Position numbers and translations under genes: made by a program. This document shows positions 1-9,217 of a stretch of 64,000 nt of DNA, piece after piece. The notes beneath the pieces are model-generated. The model saw nothing but the letters and a program-made list of their open reading frames with translations, had not been told where the DNA came from and made no database searches. This stretch comes from Azoarcus sp. DN11 (GTDB lineage Bacteria > Pseudomonadota > Gammaproteobacteria > Burkholderiales > Rhodocyclaceae): the NCBI RefSeq assembly GCF_003628555.1, contig NZ_CP021731.1:1984001-2048000 (forward strand). The letters run 5' to 3'. Each line of letters begins with the position of its first letter. The first letter of the stretch is position 1.

Positions 1-1
1 T

Positions 2-1930
2 CTCGAGGAGAATGCGCGGGCGAAGGCCGGCGAGAACACGCGCGTGTACATCGTGGGTTTCGCCAAGGTGATGGGGGATCTCATCGACGGCCTCAGGCAG
101 GTGATGTCGTTCTTCCTGATCACTGCCGTGACCGCCGCGGCGCTCATCTACTTCTACACCCGTTGTGTGCGCAGCACACTGCTGGTGCTCGCCTGTTCGC
201 TGATCGCCGTCATCTGGCATGCAGGAATCATGGTCCTGCTCGGCAAGGGGCTCGATCCCTTCACGATGCTCGTGCCCTTTCTCGTCTTCGCGATCGGTGT
301 CAGCCACGGCGCGCAGAAGATGAACGGCATCATGCAGGACATCGGACGCGGCAATCACAAGTGGGTGGCGGCGCGGTACACCTTCCGCCGCCTGATCATC
401 GCCGGGCTTACGGCGCTGCTCGCGGACGCGGTCGGCTTCGCCGTGCTGAGCATCATCGACATCCCGGTGATCCGCGACCTCGCACTGTCTGCGAGCATCG
501 GCGTGGCGATCCTGATCTTCACGAATCTCTTCCTGCTGCCGGTGCTGCTTTCGTACACGGGCGTTTCCCCCAAGGCGGCCGAGCGGAGCCTGCGCGACGA
601 ATCGCAGGAGCGGGGCGGAAGCGGCATCGGTCGCGTATGGAGCGTCCTCGACCGGTTTACCGAGCGCAAATGGGCGGCCGGAACGGTTGCCTTGGCCGCC
701 GTCGTCACCGTGGCCAGCTTTGCGATCAGCACCCACCTCAAGATCGGCGACCTCGACGCCGGGGCGCCCGAGCTGCGGGCGGACTCCCGCTACAACCGGG
801 ACAACGATTTCGTTACGCGGAACTTCGGGCTGTCGAGCGACGTGTTCTCGGTGATGGTGAAGACGAACAAGTCGGATTGTTCGAACTTCTTCGAAACCTT
901 CGTCGAAGCCGACCGACTGGCGCGCACCCTGCGGGAGACCCCGGGGGTGCAGACGACGACCTCCTTCGTCGACGTGGTCACCTCGGGGGTCATGGGCAAC
1001 TACGAAGGCAACCCGAAGTGGCTCACGATCGCCCGTGACCAGACGGTGCTCAACAGCGCCGCGGCACAGCGCATCAGCTGGGGCACCGATCAGGTGAACT
1101 CGGACTGCACGCTGATGCCCGTCACGGCCTTCCTTGTCGATCACAAGGCCGACACGCTGGCGCGGGTGTCGAAGGTCGCCGAGGCCTTCGCGGCCGAGCA
1201 CGACACCGAGGACCGCAAATTCCTCCTGGCCGCCGGCAACGCCGGCATCGAGGCGGCGACGAACGCGGTGGTCAAGGAATCCAACGTCAAGATGCTGCTG
1301 TACGTCTATGCGGCGGTCGTCGTGCTGTGCTTCGTCGCGTTCCGCAGCTGGCGCGCAGTGGTCGTGGCGTTGGTGCCGCTGGTGATCACGTCGATCCTTG
1401 CGGAGGCCTTGATGGTCGTGCTGGGGATCGGCGTGAAGGTGGCGACGCTGCCGGTCATCGCGCTGGGCGTGGGCATCGGCGTCGACTACGCGCTCTACCT
1501 GCTCAGCGTCCAGCTCACGCAGCAGCGCATGGGTGTTCCGCTCGACGCCGCGTTCCGCCGCGCCGTCACTTTCACGGGCAAGGTCGTGGCCCTGATCGGT
1601 TTTACCCTCGCGGCAGGCGTCATCACCTGGGTGTCATCCCCGATCAAGTTCCAGGCCGACATGGGGATGCTGCTGGCCTTCATGTTCCTGTGGAACATGG
1701 TCGGGGCGCTGGTGTTGATTCCGGCCCTGTCGCACTTCCTGCTGCGTGACGTCGGGCAGAAGGTCGCGGAGGGCACGGGGCCGGTCGTACCCGAGTCCGG
1801 AGTGCGGCACACTGAGCCGGCGGCCGGGCATGGCGTGCCGTCGACGCAGGAACAGGGCGCCGTTCTCGAGAATGTCGTCAAGTTTGACCGGCGCGCGGAA
1901 CTGGTACCGAAATGTGCGATGGGCGAGTAA
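2..1930 (+). CDS. MMPL-family RND transporter, 5' end outside window
   Basis: C-terminal about 640 residues of an inner-membrane RND/MMPL exporter (COG1033 type, usually near 780-800 aa). The frame is open to the window edge, so the gene begins upstream; the GTG at 44 is not a true start. Visible are a block of five hydrophobic helices over the first 190 residues, a further helix opening a large periplasmic domain, then a second helix block holding the family motif GVGIGVDYALYLL. Such pumps move lipids, hopanoids or other hydrophobic molecules. Its place ahead of a hydrophobic-substrate catabolic cluster suggests uptake or export of the substrate, which is inference. The phosphatase gene starts only 4 bases after the stop. 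Confidence 0.85.
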   Translation, partial: LEENARAKAGENTRVYIVGFAKVMGDLIDGLRQVMSFFLITAVTAAALIYFYTRCVRSTLLVLACSLIAVIWHAGIMVLLGKGLDPFTMLVPFLVFAIGVSHGAQKMNGIMQDIGRGNHKWVAARYTFRRLIIAGLTALLADAVGFAVLSIIDIPVIRDLALSASIGVAILIFTNLFLLPVLLSYTGVSPKAAERSLRDESQERGGSGIGRVWSVLDRFTERKWAAGTVALAAVVTVASFAISTHLKIGDLDAGAPELRADSRYNRDNDFVTRNFGLSSDVFSVMVKTNKSDCSNFFETFVEADRLARTLRETPGVQTTTSFVDVVTSGVMGNYEGNPKWLTIARDQTVLNSAAAQRISWGTDQVNSDCTLMPVTAFLVDHKADTLARVSKVAEAFAAEHDTEDRKFLLAAGNAGIEAATNAVVKESNVKMLLYVYAAVVVLCFVAFRSWRAVVVALVPLVITSILAEALMVVLGIGVKVATLPVIALGVGIGVDYALYLLSVQLTQQRMGVPLDAAFRRAVTFTGKVVALIGFTLAAGVITWVSSPIKFQADMGMLLAFMFLWNMVGALVLIPALSHFLLRDVGQKVAEGTGPVVPESGVRHTEPAAGHGVPSTQEQGAVLENVVKFDRRAELVPKCAMGE

Positions 1931-1934
1931 GCAC

Positions 1935-2705
1935 ATGAACCGAACGATTCTCGAAGGCGCGCCGAACTTCCGCGATCTCGGTGGCGTTTCGGTTCGCGAC
2001 GGGCGCTTGGTGCGGTGCGGACGGCTTTTCCGTTCGCAGCACCTCGGCCGCCTGACCGACCGGGATCTCGACACGCTGCGGACGATGAACGTGCGGCTGG
2101 TCTGCGATCTGCGCAGCGAGACCGAGCGCGAGCGCCTGCCCTCCCGGCTTCCGGAAGGCATGGCCCTGGAAGTGATCGCGCTGCATGTAAGCGAGGACGT
2201 GCATGCGGGAGGCGGCGCCTACGAGTTCCTGCAGCAGGGACGCGGTGCCGCGGGGGCATTCGACATGATGCGGGAAATGTATCGCCGGCAGCCCCGTGCG
2301 ATGGCCGGGAAGTTGCCGCAGCTGTTCGACCGCCTGGCCGATTCGCAGGTCCCCGCGATCGTACATTGCTTTGCGGGGAAGGATCGAACGGGCTTCGTCT
2401 GCGCGCTCGTGCTCCACGCGCTCGGGGCGACGCGTGAAGCGATCTTCGCCGATTACCTCACAAGCGAACCCTATCTTGACGCGGAGGCCGAGGCGCTGAC
2501 GTTGAAGCCGCGCCTCGAACATCGCCTCGACAGGCCGATCCTTGCGACGGAACTCGGTATGATCCTGGGGGTACAGCCGGAATACCTGCAGGCCGCCCTG
2601 GATGCGATTGCCGATGAGTATGGTGATCTGGATGCCTACCTGGAGCGCGCCGCCGGCCTGACGGCAGCGAAACGGGCGGCGATGCAAACCGCCCTTCTCG
2701 AATGA
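1935..2705 (+). CDS. Tyrosine-protein phosphatase-like (DSP/PTP family)
   Basis: 256-aa cytoplasmic protein of the Y_phosphatase3 type. It opens with the family start NFRDLGG and carries the P-loop signature HCFAGKDRTG near residue 143, with the catalytic Cys and Arg intact. The frame is open further upstream to 1746, but that overlaps the transporter gene; the ATG at 1935 puts the NFRDLGG block at the usual distance from the N-terminus. Relatives dephosphorylate phosphotyrosine or phosphoinositides, and several sit beside lipid or steroid catabolic genes without a known role there. It is probably co-transcribed with the transporter. The substrate cannot be predicted. Confidence 0.8.
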   Translation: MNRTILEGAPNFRDLGGVSVRDGRLVRCGRLFRSQHLGRLTDRDLDTLRTMNVRLVCDLRSETERERLPSRLPEGMALEVIALHVSEDVHAGGGAYEFLQQGRGAAGAFDMMREMYRRQPRAMAGKLPQLFDRLADSQVPAIVHCFAGKDRTGFVCALVLHALGATREAIFADYLTSEPYLDAEAEALTLKPRLEHRLDRPILATELGMILGVQPEYLQAALDAIADEYGDLDAYLERAAGLTAAKRAAMQTALLE

Positions 2706-2747
2706 TCCGGATGGGGACGTCCACTGACAGCGGAATCAGAAAGCGCT

Positions 2748-3629
2748 ATGAAGAAACGGCAGTTTTCGGGGGCCGGCGGGGTGAGCCTCGCCGCCGATGC
2801 GGGGGGAGATCCGTCGCATCCGTGCGTGGTGCTGCTGCACGGCGGCGGCCAGACCCGGTTTTCCTGGGGGAAGGCGGCTCATGACCTGGTGGCGATGGGC
2901 TATTACGTCGTTTCGGTGGACCTGCGCGGTCATGGTGAAAGCGGGTGGGCGCCGGACGGCGACTACCGGACCGACGCGTTCGTCGACGACCTGCACGCCC
3001 TGATCGAACAACTGCCTGGGCGCCCGGCGCTGGTGGGGGCTTCGCTCGGGGGCATCACGTCGCTGATCGCGATCGGGGAGACCGCGCGCCCGGTCGCCAG
3101 TGCGCTGGTGCTGGTCGACGTGGTGCCGCGCCTCGACCAGAACGGTACCAGGGAGATTCGCGGGTTCATGGCCGCCAATCCTCAGGGTTTCGCTTCGGTC
3201 GCCGAGGCTGCGGACGCGGTCACGCGCTTCCTTCCGCATCGTCCGCGTCCGCCCAGCGTCGAGGGCCTGAAAAAGAATCTGCGGTTGGCGCCGGACGGGC
3301 GTTTCTACTGGCATTGGGATCCGGCGATGATCCACGGCCAACGCCCGCTGGACGCCTCCGGCATTGCCGAGCGCTTGTGCGATGCCGCACGCAATGTACG
3401 GGCTCCGACCCTGCTCGTGCGCGGTCTGCGCAGCAATGTGGTCAGTCAGGACGGGGCCGACGAACTGCTTCGCCTGATTCCGGGCTGCGAGATCGTCGAA
3501 GTGAAGGGCGCAGGTCACATGGTGGCCGGGGACAAGAACGACCGGTTCAACGATTCGGTCGAATCCTTCCTGCGCAGGACCATCAGGATCGACGGGCAAC
3601 TCGACCGGGTGCCAAGCGCCTGCGCGTGA
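2748..3629 (+). CDS. Alpha/beta-fold hydrolase
   Basis: 293-aa alpha/beta hydrolase. An HGG oxyanion-hole motif lies near residue 26, the nucleophile elbow GASLGG near 98-103, and the catalytic His in GAGHMV near residue 262. The size and order match epoxide-hydrolase or ester-hydrolase-like members of the superfamily. It follows the phosphatase by 42 bases in the same direction. In this setting it could hydrolyse a lactone, ester or ring-cleavage product, but the sequence alone does not say which. Confidence 0.8.
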   Translation: MKKRQFSGAGGVSLAADAGGDPSHPCVVLLHGGGQTRFSWGKAAHDLVAMGYYVVSVDLRGHGESGWAPDGDYRTDAFVDDLHALIEQLPGRPALVGASLGGITSLIAIGETARPVASALVLVDVVPRLDQNGTREIRGFMAANPQGFASVAEAADAVTRFLPHRPRPPSVEGLKKNLRLAPDGRFYWHWDPAMIHGQRPLDASGIAERLCDAARNVRAPTLLVRGLRSNVVSQDGADELLRLIPGCEIVEVKGAGHMVAGDKNDRFNDSVESFLRRTIRIDGQLDRVPSACA

Positions 3630-3853
3630 AGGCCGCCCGGCCGCCGTGCCGCTGCCTGCGGTGCGATGGCCCAATATCCGTCATCTTTTCGCTCCTTGGC
3701 GTCGGCGCGGCCTTGCCTCGCTTCTCCCTGCTGGGGGCATGCTTCCATTGCATCGTGAACCGTTTCGGCGACAGGCCTCAGGGCCCCGCATTGTCGGGAG
3801 CTTCGCGCAACGGATTGGGGAGCCGTGCCCGTCTGGCGGCCATAATGTGTGAA

Positions 3854-3864
3854 TGGTTGAACAT
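3854..3864 (+). promoter_or_regulatory. Degenerate FadR-type operator
   Basis: TGGTTGAACAT matches the recurrent 11-mer TGGTTGAACCA at 9 of 11 positions. It lies directly upstream of a -35 like box for the aldehyde/alcohol dehydrogenase operon. Weaker than the perfect copies; binding is inference. Confidence 0.35.
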
Positions 3865-3867
3865 TTG

Positions 3868-3896
3868 TTGACGTGTAGCCAGAGGTTCGATACTGT
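3868..3896 (+). promoter_or_regulatory. Sigma70-like promoter candidate for the ALDH/ADH/usp operon
   Basis: TTGACG, 17-bp spacer, TACTGT. The spacing is ideal and 5/6 plus 4/6 consensus bases match. It would give a leader of about 115 bases before the aldehyde dehydrogenase start. Confidence 0.45.
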
Positions 3897-4018
3897 TCGC
3901 ACATCGCATCGTTGCGCCCCTGTGGGTTCCTCCGTCCGGGATCCCGGGGGCGATCAAATACAGCAAGACAACCGGCCGCCCGTGGGCCGGTCGAATTGAA
4001 CAGATAAAGGAGACGTCG

Positions 4019-5497
4019 ATGCAGGCTGCGCAGTACATCCAGGAAGCTCTCTATATCGGCGGACAATGGGTAAAACCCGCGGCGTCCGCGGTGCTCGAGG
4101 TCCGCTCGCCGGCCACGGAGGAGATCATCGGGCGCGCGCCGTCGTGCTCGCCTGCCGATATCGACCGGGCCGTCCAGGCGGCCCGTGCGGCCTTCGAGGG
4201 TCCCGCTTCGGCGTGGGCGCGCACCACGGTGACGGAACGCATCGCCTACCTGCGCGCGTTCGGCGCCGCCTTGAAGAAACGGCGCCAGCAACTGGCCGAA
4301 GTGACGAGCGACGAAGGCGGTCAGCCGCTGGCGAAGAATTGCGTCTATCAGGTCGACAAGGCCCTGTCGATCATCGATTACTACGCACAACTGGGCGAGA
4401 CGTATCCGTTCGAGGAGCGGCGGCAGGGGTACGACAACCCCTTCATCGTGCGCAAGGAGCCCATCGGCGTCGTTGGCCTGATCATGCCGTGGAACGCGCC
4501 GCTGGCGATCTCGTTCTTCCCGCTGGCACCGGCGCTGCTGGCCGGATGTACGGTCGTGCTGAAGCCGTCGCCCGAAACCCCGCTGCACGCCTACGTACTG
4601 GCGCAAGCCTGCGAGGAGGCAGGGCTGCCGCCGGGGGTTGTGAACATCGTTCCGGCCGACCGTGAGGCGAGCGAGGCGCTCGTCACGCACCCGGGCGTCG
4701 ACAAGATTGCCTTTACCGGCAGCACGGCCACCGGACGACGCATCGCATCGCTGTGCGGCGAGCGGCTCAAGCGCTACAGCCTCGAACTGGGCGGCAAGTC
4801 CGCGGCGATCATCCTCGAGGATGTGGACCTGCACAAGGCGATGCCGATGATCGTCCGCACGGCCACGATGAACAGTTGCGAGGCCTGCGTGGGGCAGACC
4901 CGCACGCTGGTACCGCGCAGCCGTTACGCGGAGATCGTCGAGGCCTTCGTGTCCGGCGTCGCCAGGCTCAAGATGGGCGACCCCCGCCATCCCGACACCG
5001 ACATGGGGCCGCTGATCGCGGAACGCCAGCGGACCCGCGTCGAAAGCTACATCAAGGCCGGCCGCGAGGAAGGTGCGCGGCTCATGCTCGGCGGCGGCCG
5101 TCCGGCCCACCTGACGCGCGGCTGGTACGTCGAGCCGACGGTGTTCGCCGACGTCGGGAACCACATGCGCATCGCCCGCGAGGAGATCTTCGGGCCGGTC
5201 CTGAGTTTGATTCCCTACAACGACGAGACGGACGCGATCGCGATCGCCAATGACAGCACCTACGGCCTTTCGGGGACGGTGTGGACGAGCGATCCGAAAC
5301 GTGGCGTCGAGGTGGCGCGCCGCGTGCGTACCGGCAACTACGGCGTCAATCTGTTCAATCTCGATATCGCTGCGCCTTTCGGCGGGTTCAAGGAGTCGGG
5401 CATCGGCCGGCAACTCGGCCCGGAAGGCCTCGACGGATTCTTCGAAACCAAGGCGATTCAGCTGTCGCCGGCCGACGTCGCCGCCGGCAAGCTGTGA
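4019..5497 (+). CDS. NAD(P)-dependent aldehyde dehydrogenase
   Basis: 492-aa soluble ALDH-superfamily enzyme oxidising an aldehyde to the acid. Cofactor-binding FTGS is near residue 234, the general-base Glu in LELGGKS is residue 256, and the nucleophile Cys of EACVGQTR is residue 290. EEIFGPVL and the C-terminal FGGFKESGIGR block are also present. A good Shine-Dalgarno, AAAGGAGA, precedes the ATG. The alcohol dehydrogenase follows 26 bases later, so the pair would turn an alcohol into a carboxylate ready for CoA activation, as geraniol/geranial dehydrogenases do in monoterpene degraders. The substrate is unproven. Confidence 0.9.
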   Translation: MQAAQYIQEALYIGGQWVKPAASAVLEVRSPATEEIIGRAPSCSPADIDRAVQAARAAFEGPASAWARTTVTERIAYLRAFGAALKKRRQQLAEVTSDEGGQPLAKNCVYQVDKALSIIDYYAQLGETYPFEERRQGYDNPFIVRKEPIGVVGLIMPWNAPLAISFFPLAPALLAGCTVVLKPSPETPLHAYVLAQACEEAGLPPGVVNIVPADREASEALVTHPGVDKIAFTGSTATGRRIASLCGERLKRYSLELGGKSAAIILEDVDLHKAMPMIVRTATMNSCEACVGQTRTLVPRSRYAEIVEAFVSGVARLKMGDPRHPDTDMGPLIAERQRTRVESYIKAGREEGARLMLGGGRPAHLTRGWYVEPTVFADVGNHMRIAREEIFGPVLSLIPYNDETDAIAIANDSTYGLSGTVWTSDPKRGVEVARRVRTGNYGVNLFNLDIAAPFGGFKESGIGRQLGPEGLDGFFETKAIQLSPADVAAGKL

Positions 5498-5523
5498 TCC
5501 ATACGGACTGAAGGGAGAAAACC

Positions 5524-6612
5524 ATGGTGCGAGCTGTTGTCTGCAACAACATCGGGGAGCCGGTCTCGGTCGAAAACCTGTCGCTTCCCCCGCTGGGTCC
5601 CCATGATGTGCTGGTGCGGACCGATGCGGCAGGGGTGTGCCACACCGACCTGTCGGCGGCGAAAGGTCTGACGTTGAGCCAGGCACCGATTGTGCTCGGA
5701 CATGAGGGCGCCGGGACGGTGCTGGAAATCGGCAAGAACGTCACGCGCTGCAAGCCCGGCGACCGGGTCATCATGAGCTGGGCACCGCAGTGCGGCGTCT
5801 GCTATCACTGCGTGCGGCACGAGGCGCAGCACTGCGACGAATCGTGGGGCATTCGTTCCTCGCGGCATGCGCTGCGCAACGACGGGGCCAAAGTGCCGAC
5901 GATGGCGGGGCTGGGCACGTTTGCCGAGATGATGCAGGTGAACGAGCTGTCGCTGGTGGCGGTGAAGAGCGAACTGCCGGCAGAGCAACTCGCGATGATC
6001 GGCTGCGGTGTGACGACCGGTGTCGGCGCCGCGCTGTGGACGGCGGAAGTGAAGCCCGGTTCGACGGTGGCCGTGTTCGGATGCGGCGGCGTGGGGCTCT
6101 CGGTCATCCAGGGCGCGCGCATCGCCGGGGCGATGCGCATCTTTGCCGTCGATACGCTCGCGTCAAAGCGCGAGCTGGCGATGAAGTTCGGTGCCACGGA
6201 CGCGATCGACCCGGCCCAGGGAGACGTCGCGCAGCAGTTGATCGCCGCGACCGGCGGCCGGGGCGTGGACTATGCGTTCGAGGTCGTCGGTATCCCGGAA
6301 CTGCTCCTGACGGCCTTCAATTCCCTGCGCAAGCACGGCACGGCCGTGGCCGTGGGCATGCCCAAGGCCGACGCGACGGTGTCGATCCCGATCGTTCCGC
6401 TGTTCATCCAGGAGAAGCGCCTGGTCGGTTCGTTCTACGGCTCCGCACAGGTGCGCGAGCACTTCCCGCTGCTGGTGCAACTCGCCGAACGCGGGCGGCT
6501 CGACCTGGCGTCGATGATCTCGAAGCGCATCGGCCTCGAAGACGTGAACGCGGCGTTCGACGCGATGAAGGCGGGCGAGGTCGTGCGCAGCGTCGTGCTC
6601 CCGAACGGATGA
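5524..6612 (+). CDS. Zinc-dependent alcohol dehydrogenase
   Basis: 362-aa medium-chain dehydrogenase. Catalytic-zinc ligands are visible as Cys39, His60 and Glu61 (GHEGAG); the structural zinc site is Cys90, Cys93, Cys96 and Cys104. The Rossmann motif GCGGVGLS falls near residue 182. It belongs to the primary/aryl/allylic alcohol dehydrogenase branch and probably uses NAD. It is preceded by AAGGGAGA and overlaps the universal stress gene by 4 bases (ATGA). It most likely supplies the aldehyde to the enzyme encoded just upstream. Confidence 0.9.
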   Translation: MVRAVVCNNIGEPVSVENLSLPPLGPHDVLVRTDAAGVCHTDLSAAKGLTLSQAPIVLGHEGAGTVLEIGKNVTRCKPGDRVIMSWAPQCGVCYHCVRHEAQHCDESWGIRSSRHALRNDGAKVPTMAGLGTFAEMMQVNELSLVAVKSELPAEQLAMIGCGVTTGVGAALWTAEVKPGSTVAVFGCGGVGLSVIQGARIAGAMRIFAVDTLASKRELAMKFGATDAIDPAQGDVAQQLIAATGGRGVDYAFEVVGIPELLLTAFNSLRKHGTAVAVGMPKADATVSIPIVPLFIQEKRLVGSFYGSAQVREHFPLLVQLAERGRLDLASMISKRIGLEDVNAAFDAMKAGEVVRSVVLPNG

Positions 6613-7064
6613 GGCAAGCCGTGTTTCAGCATATTCTAGTACCGGTCGACGGCTCCGATCTGGCGGTCGCGGCCGCCGAGCGCGCCACGCGTTTCGCGCA
6701 GGAGCAGCGGGCGAAGCTCACCTTCTTCTTTGCGCATCCGGACTATTCGTCGTCGCTCTACGGCGAGACGGCGCTGATGGAGGTGCTTGATCCCACGCTG
6801 TACCAGGAGACGATGGAGAAGCGGGCGCAAGCGCTGCTGTCGCGCGCGTCCGCGGCGGCCCGCGATGCGGCGTTGCCCTACGAATGCGCTTTCTGCGCTT
6901 CCGATCGACCGTACGAGAAGATCATCGAAACCGCCCTTGCGCGCAACTGCGACCTCATCATCATGGCCTCGCATGGCCGTGGCGGGATCGGCAGTCTGGT
7001 GCTGGGGTCCGTGACCCAGGCTGTGCTGGCGAATTCGAAGCTGCCCGTCCTCGTGTACAGATAA
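6609..7064 (+). CDS. Universal stress protein (UspA family)
   Basis: 151-aa single-domain UspA protein. The N-terminal ILVPVDGSD strand and the C-terminal nucleotide-binding stretch HGRGGIGSLVLGS mark the ATP-binding type. Its ATG overlaps the alcohol dehydrogenase stop (ATGA), implying translational coupling. A strong terminator follows at 7095-7121. Its role in the operon is unknown; such proteins often ride with catabolic genes in this bacterial group. Confidence 0.88.
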   Translation: MRQAVFQHILVPVDGSDLAVAAAERATRFAQEQRAKLTFFFAHPDYSSSLYGETALMEVLDPTLYQETMEKRAQALLSRASAAARDAALPYECAFCASDRPYEKIIETALARNCDLIIMASHGRGGIGSLVLGSVTQAVLANSKLPVLVYR

Positions 7065-7093
7065 GTCTTTATTGGTGTGTTGCTCCCTCCTCT

Positions 7094-7744
7094 TTACGGG
7101 CCGTTGGCCCGTATTTTTTTTGCTTTGGCCGGAGCCGTCACGCCAGGCGCGCGATGAGGGTGCGGGGCACCGGGCAGGGCCAGCGCGCGAAGGCCGGCGA
7201 GGATCACGGTGAGGCCGTCGTCGAAGTCCTGCTCGCTCTGTTGCCGAGCGTTGCCCTTCACGCTCGGCTCGACCATCAATGACGCGTAGTGGAACAGGCT
7301 GACGGTGCGCATACCGACTTCGGCGTACTCGTCGCTGTAGCCGGCCTCCTTGAAAAGTGCGCGCGCCTCCTCGCGCAGGCGCAGGATCTCCCTGCCGCCG
7401 TATCCGGCGGCCCCCAGCAGGACGAGGCCGGGGTATTCCTTCATCCGCGCCCGGCTTTTCCAGAGCAACTGGTGGATGCGCTCATCCGGCGTGCCCTGCA
7501 TGCCGGCCACGGTAATCCCCGCGTACACCTTGTCGAGCAGCAGTTCGATCAGGGCCTCGCGGTTGGCCACGTAGTAGTACGCCGCCATCGTCGACACCTG
7601 GAGTTCGGCGGCCAGGGAGCGCATCGACAGGGCCGGTGCGCCGTCGCGTTTGATGATGCGCAGCGCCGCCGCAACGATCTCGTCCTTGCTGATATCCCCG
7701 TACTTGCGGGTACGGGGCTTCGGGGTTGTGCTCTCGCTGGTCAT
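7094..7744 (-). CDS. TetR/AcrR-family transcriptional regulator
   Basis: 216-aa repressor with a TetR helix-turn-helix over about residues 20-65 (SMRSLAAELQVSTMAAYYYVANREAL) and a divergent C-terminal ligand domain. The frame is open 27 codons further upstream, but the ATG at 7744 gives the normal N-terminal length and leaves a 143-bp divergent promoter region. The P450 gene is transcribed away from it, and a TTATAC/GTATAA palindrome lies in between, so it most likely controls the P450 operon and itself. The ligand is unknown. Confidence 0.85.
   Translation of the reverse strand: MTSESTTPKPRTRKYGDISKDEIVAAALRIIKRDGAPALSMRSLAAELQVSTMAAYYYVANREALIELLLDKVYAGITVAGMQGTPDERIHQLLWKSRARMKEYPGLVLLGAAGYGGREILRLREEARALFKEAGYSDEYAEVGMRTVSLFHYASLMVEPSVKGNARQQSEQDFDDGLTVILAGLRALALPGAPHPHRAPGVTAPAKAKKIRANGP
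7095..7121 (+). terminator. Rho-independent terminator after usp
   Basis: Perfect 8-bp stem TACGGGCC / GGCCCGTA, loop GTT, then eight T. The same bases encode the last residues of the convergent TetR gene, so the terminator is nested in its 3' coding end. Confidence 0.9.
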
Positions 7745-7787
7745 GAATGGGCCCGGTGTTGATTTTGTTGTTTGAGTGATTCTACTA

Positions 7788-7798
7788 AAGTTGAACCA
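7788..7798 (+). promoter_or_regulatory. Degenerate FadR-type operator
   Basis: AAGTTGAACCA matches the recurrent 11-mer at 9 of 11 positions, with one half-site intact. It sits in the TetR/P450 divergent promoter region. Confidence 0.35.
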
Positions 7799-7828
7799 AT
7801 GGCTTGCATGGGTGAAATTCCCCATATA

Positions 7829-7843
7829 TTATACAGCGTATAA
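7829..7843 (+). promoter_or_regulatory. Palindromic candidate TetR operator
   Basis: TTATACAGCGTATAA: perfect 6-bp arms around a 3-bp centre, 45 bases before the P450 ATG and 85 bases before the TetR ATG. Its symmetry and place fit an operator of the adjacent TetR protein. The TATAC/GTATA arms may also overlap a -10 element. Confidence 0.55.
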
Positions 7844-7887
7844 AAAGGGTTGCTAACAATCAGCCACAACCCCCTCAGGAGGATGAC

Positions 7888-9144
7888 ATGCAAGCGAAAA
7901 TCGACGATCTGATCTGCACGCCTGCCACCTACGCCGATTCGGCGCTCTATCACCGGATCTTCAATTCCCTGCGGCGCGACGACCCCGTGCATTGGGTCGA
8001 GCCGCAGGACTACCGTCCGTTCTGGCTGATCACCAAGCTCGAGGACATCCGCGAGGTCGAGCGCCAGAATGACATCTTCCTCAATGCCGGGCGCCCGACC
8101 CTGCGCAGCCGTACCGAGGAAGAGAAGATCCGTGCGGTGACTGGCGGCAAACCCGACGTGTTCGAGACCATCCTGCACATGGATGGCATGGACCATCGCG
8201 CTCATCGGGCCGTCGCGCAGTCGTGGTTCATGCCCGCCAACCTGAAGAAGCTCGAAGGCGCGATTGCGCAGGTGGCGAGGGAGTTCGTCGATCGCCTGGA
8301 ACGCCAGGGCGGCACGGCGGACTTCTGCGAGGTGGTCGCTGCGCGCTACCCGCTGCGCATCATCATGACCATCTTCGGGGTGCCGCCCGAGGATGAGGAT
8401 CAGATGCTGTACTACAGCAAGATGATCACGGCCCCGACCGACGACGACGTGGAGACGACCGAGCCGCGCAACGAGCTGCGCATCCGCGCGGCACAGGGCC
8501 TGTTCGATTACTTCCGCAAGCTGCTGGCGGACCGCCGCGCCAACCCGCGCGATGACCTGTCGTCGGTGATTGCCAACGCGGAGGTGGACGGAAAACCGAT
8601 CAGCGAGCTGGCGGCCCTCTCGTACTGCGTCACCATTGCCACCGCGGGGCACGACACGACCAGCATGACGTCGTCGGGCGGCCTGCTGGCGCTCGTCCAG
8701 CACCCCGAACAGATGGCCCGGCTGCGGGCGGACCGCTCGCTGATGCCGGGGGCCATCGACGAAATCCTGCGCTTCGTCAGCCCGGTGAAGCACATGATGC
8801 GCGAGGCGAAGGTGGACGCCATCGTCCGCGGGAAGCAGATCCGCGCCGGCGATTCGCTGATGCTGTGCTTCCCGTCCGGCAACCGCGACGAGGACGTCTT
8901 CGATAATCCGCACGAATTCCGCATCGACCGTTCGCCGAACCGCCAGATTGCGTTCGGCTCGGGCGTGCATTCCTGTCTCGGCCTGCACTTGGCGAAGATG
9001 GAAATCCGCGCCCTGTACGCGGAGCTGCTCGACCGCGTGGATCGCTTCGAGCTCGATGGCACGCCCGGTTTCTACAAGGGCTTCGTCGTCCAGGGGCTCA
9101 AGCATCTTCCGATCCGCTACAGCATGAGCAAGGTTACGGCGTAA
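7888..9144 (+). CDS. Cytochrome P450 (CYP108-like)
   Basis: 418-aa soluble bacterial P450. The oxygen-activation motif TAGHDTTS is at residue 252, an ExxR-type pair in IDEILRF, and the haem-ligand loop FGSGVHSCLG with Cys363. From memory its I-helix, its VKxxMR stretch and its GNRDEDVF block resemble P450terp (CYP108) and other terpene hydroxylases. It would need O2 and two electrons, probably from the reductase encoded 73 bases downstream. A CAGGAGGA ribosome site precedes the ATG. Likely role: hydroxylating an isoprenoid-type substrate. Not a fragment. Confidence 0.92.
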   Translation: MQAKIDDLICTPATYADSALYHRIFNSLRRDDPVHWVEPQDYRPFWLITKLEDIREVERQNDIFLNAGRPTLRSRTEEEKIRAVTGGKPDVFETILHMDGMDHRAHRAVAQSWFMPANLKKLEGAIAQVAREFVDRLERQGGTADFCEVVAARYPLRIIMTIFGVPPEDEDQMLYYSKMITAPTDDDVETTEPRNELRIRAAQGLFDYFRKLLADRRANPRDDLSSVIANAEVDGKPISELAALSYCVTIATAGHDTTSMTSSGGLLALVQHPEQMARLRADRSLMPGAIDEILRFVSPVKHMMREAKVDAIVRGKQIRAGDSLMLCFPSGNRDEDVFDNPHEFRIDRSPNRQIAFGSGVHSCLGLHLAKMEIRALYAELLDRVDRFELDGTPGFYKGFVVQGLKHLPIRYSMSKVTA

Positions 9145-9217
9145 GGCGTCTGCGGTCCCGCAATGGGTCGGGCCCGCGGGCAGTCTCCGGTCGATCTCTG
9201 AATAGGCAGCTTTCAGC

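Larger units (their letters stand above)
3630..4018 (+). other. Intergenic region with promoter signals
   Basis: 389-base gap between the hydrolase and the aldehyde dehydrogenase. I see no convincing gene; the long antisense frame across it is a GC-driven shadow of the aldehyde dehydrogenase. It holds a degenerate copy of the recurrent operator (3854-3864) and a promoter-like pair (3868-3896). Confidence 0.6.

Noticed and set aside
3515..5686. Long antisense open frame opposite the hydrolase/aldehyde dehydrogenase region
   Set aside because: It is a mirror of GC-rich codon bias, lacks any family motif, and the plus-strand genes are unmistakable.
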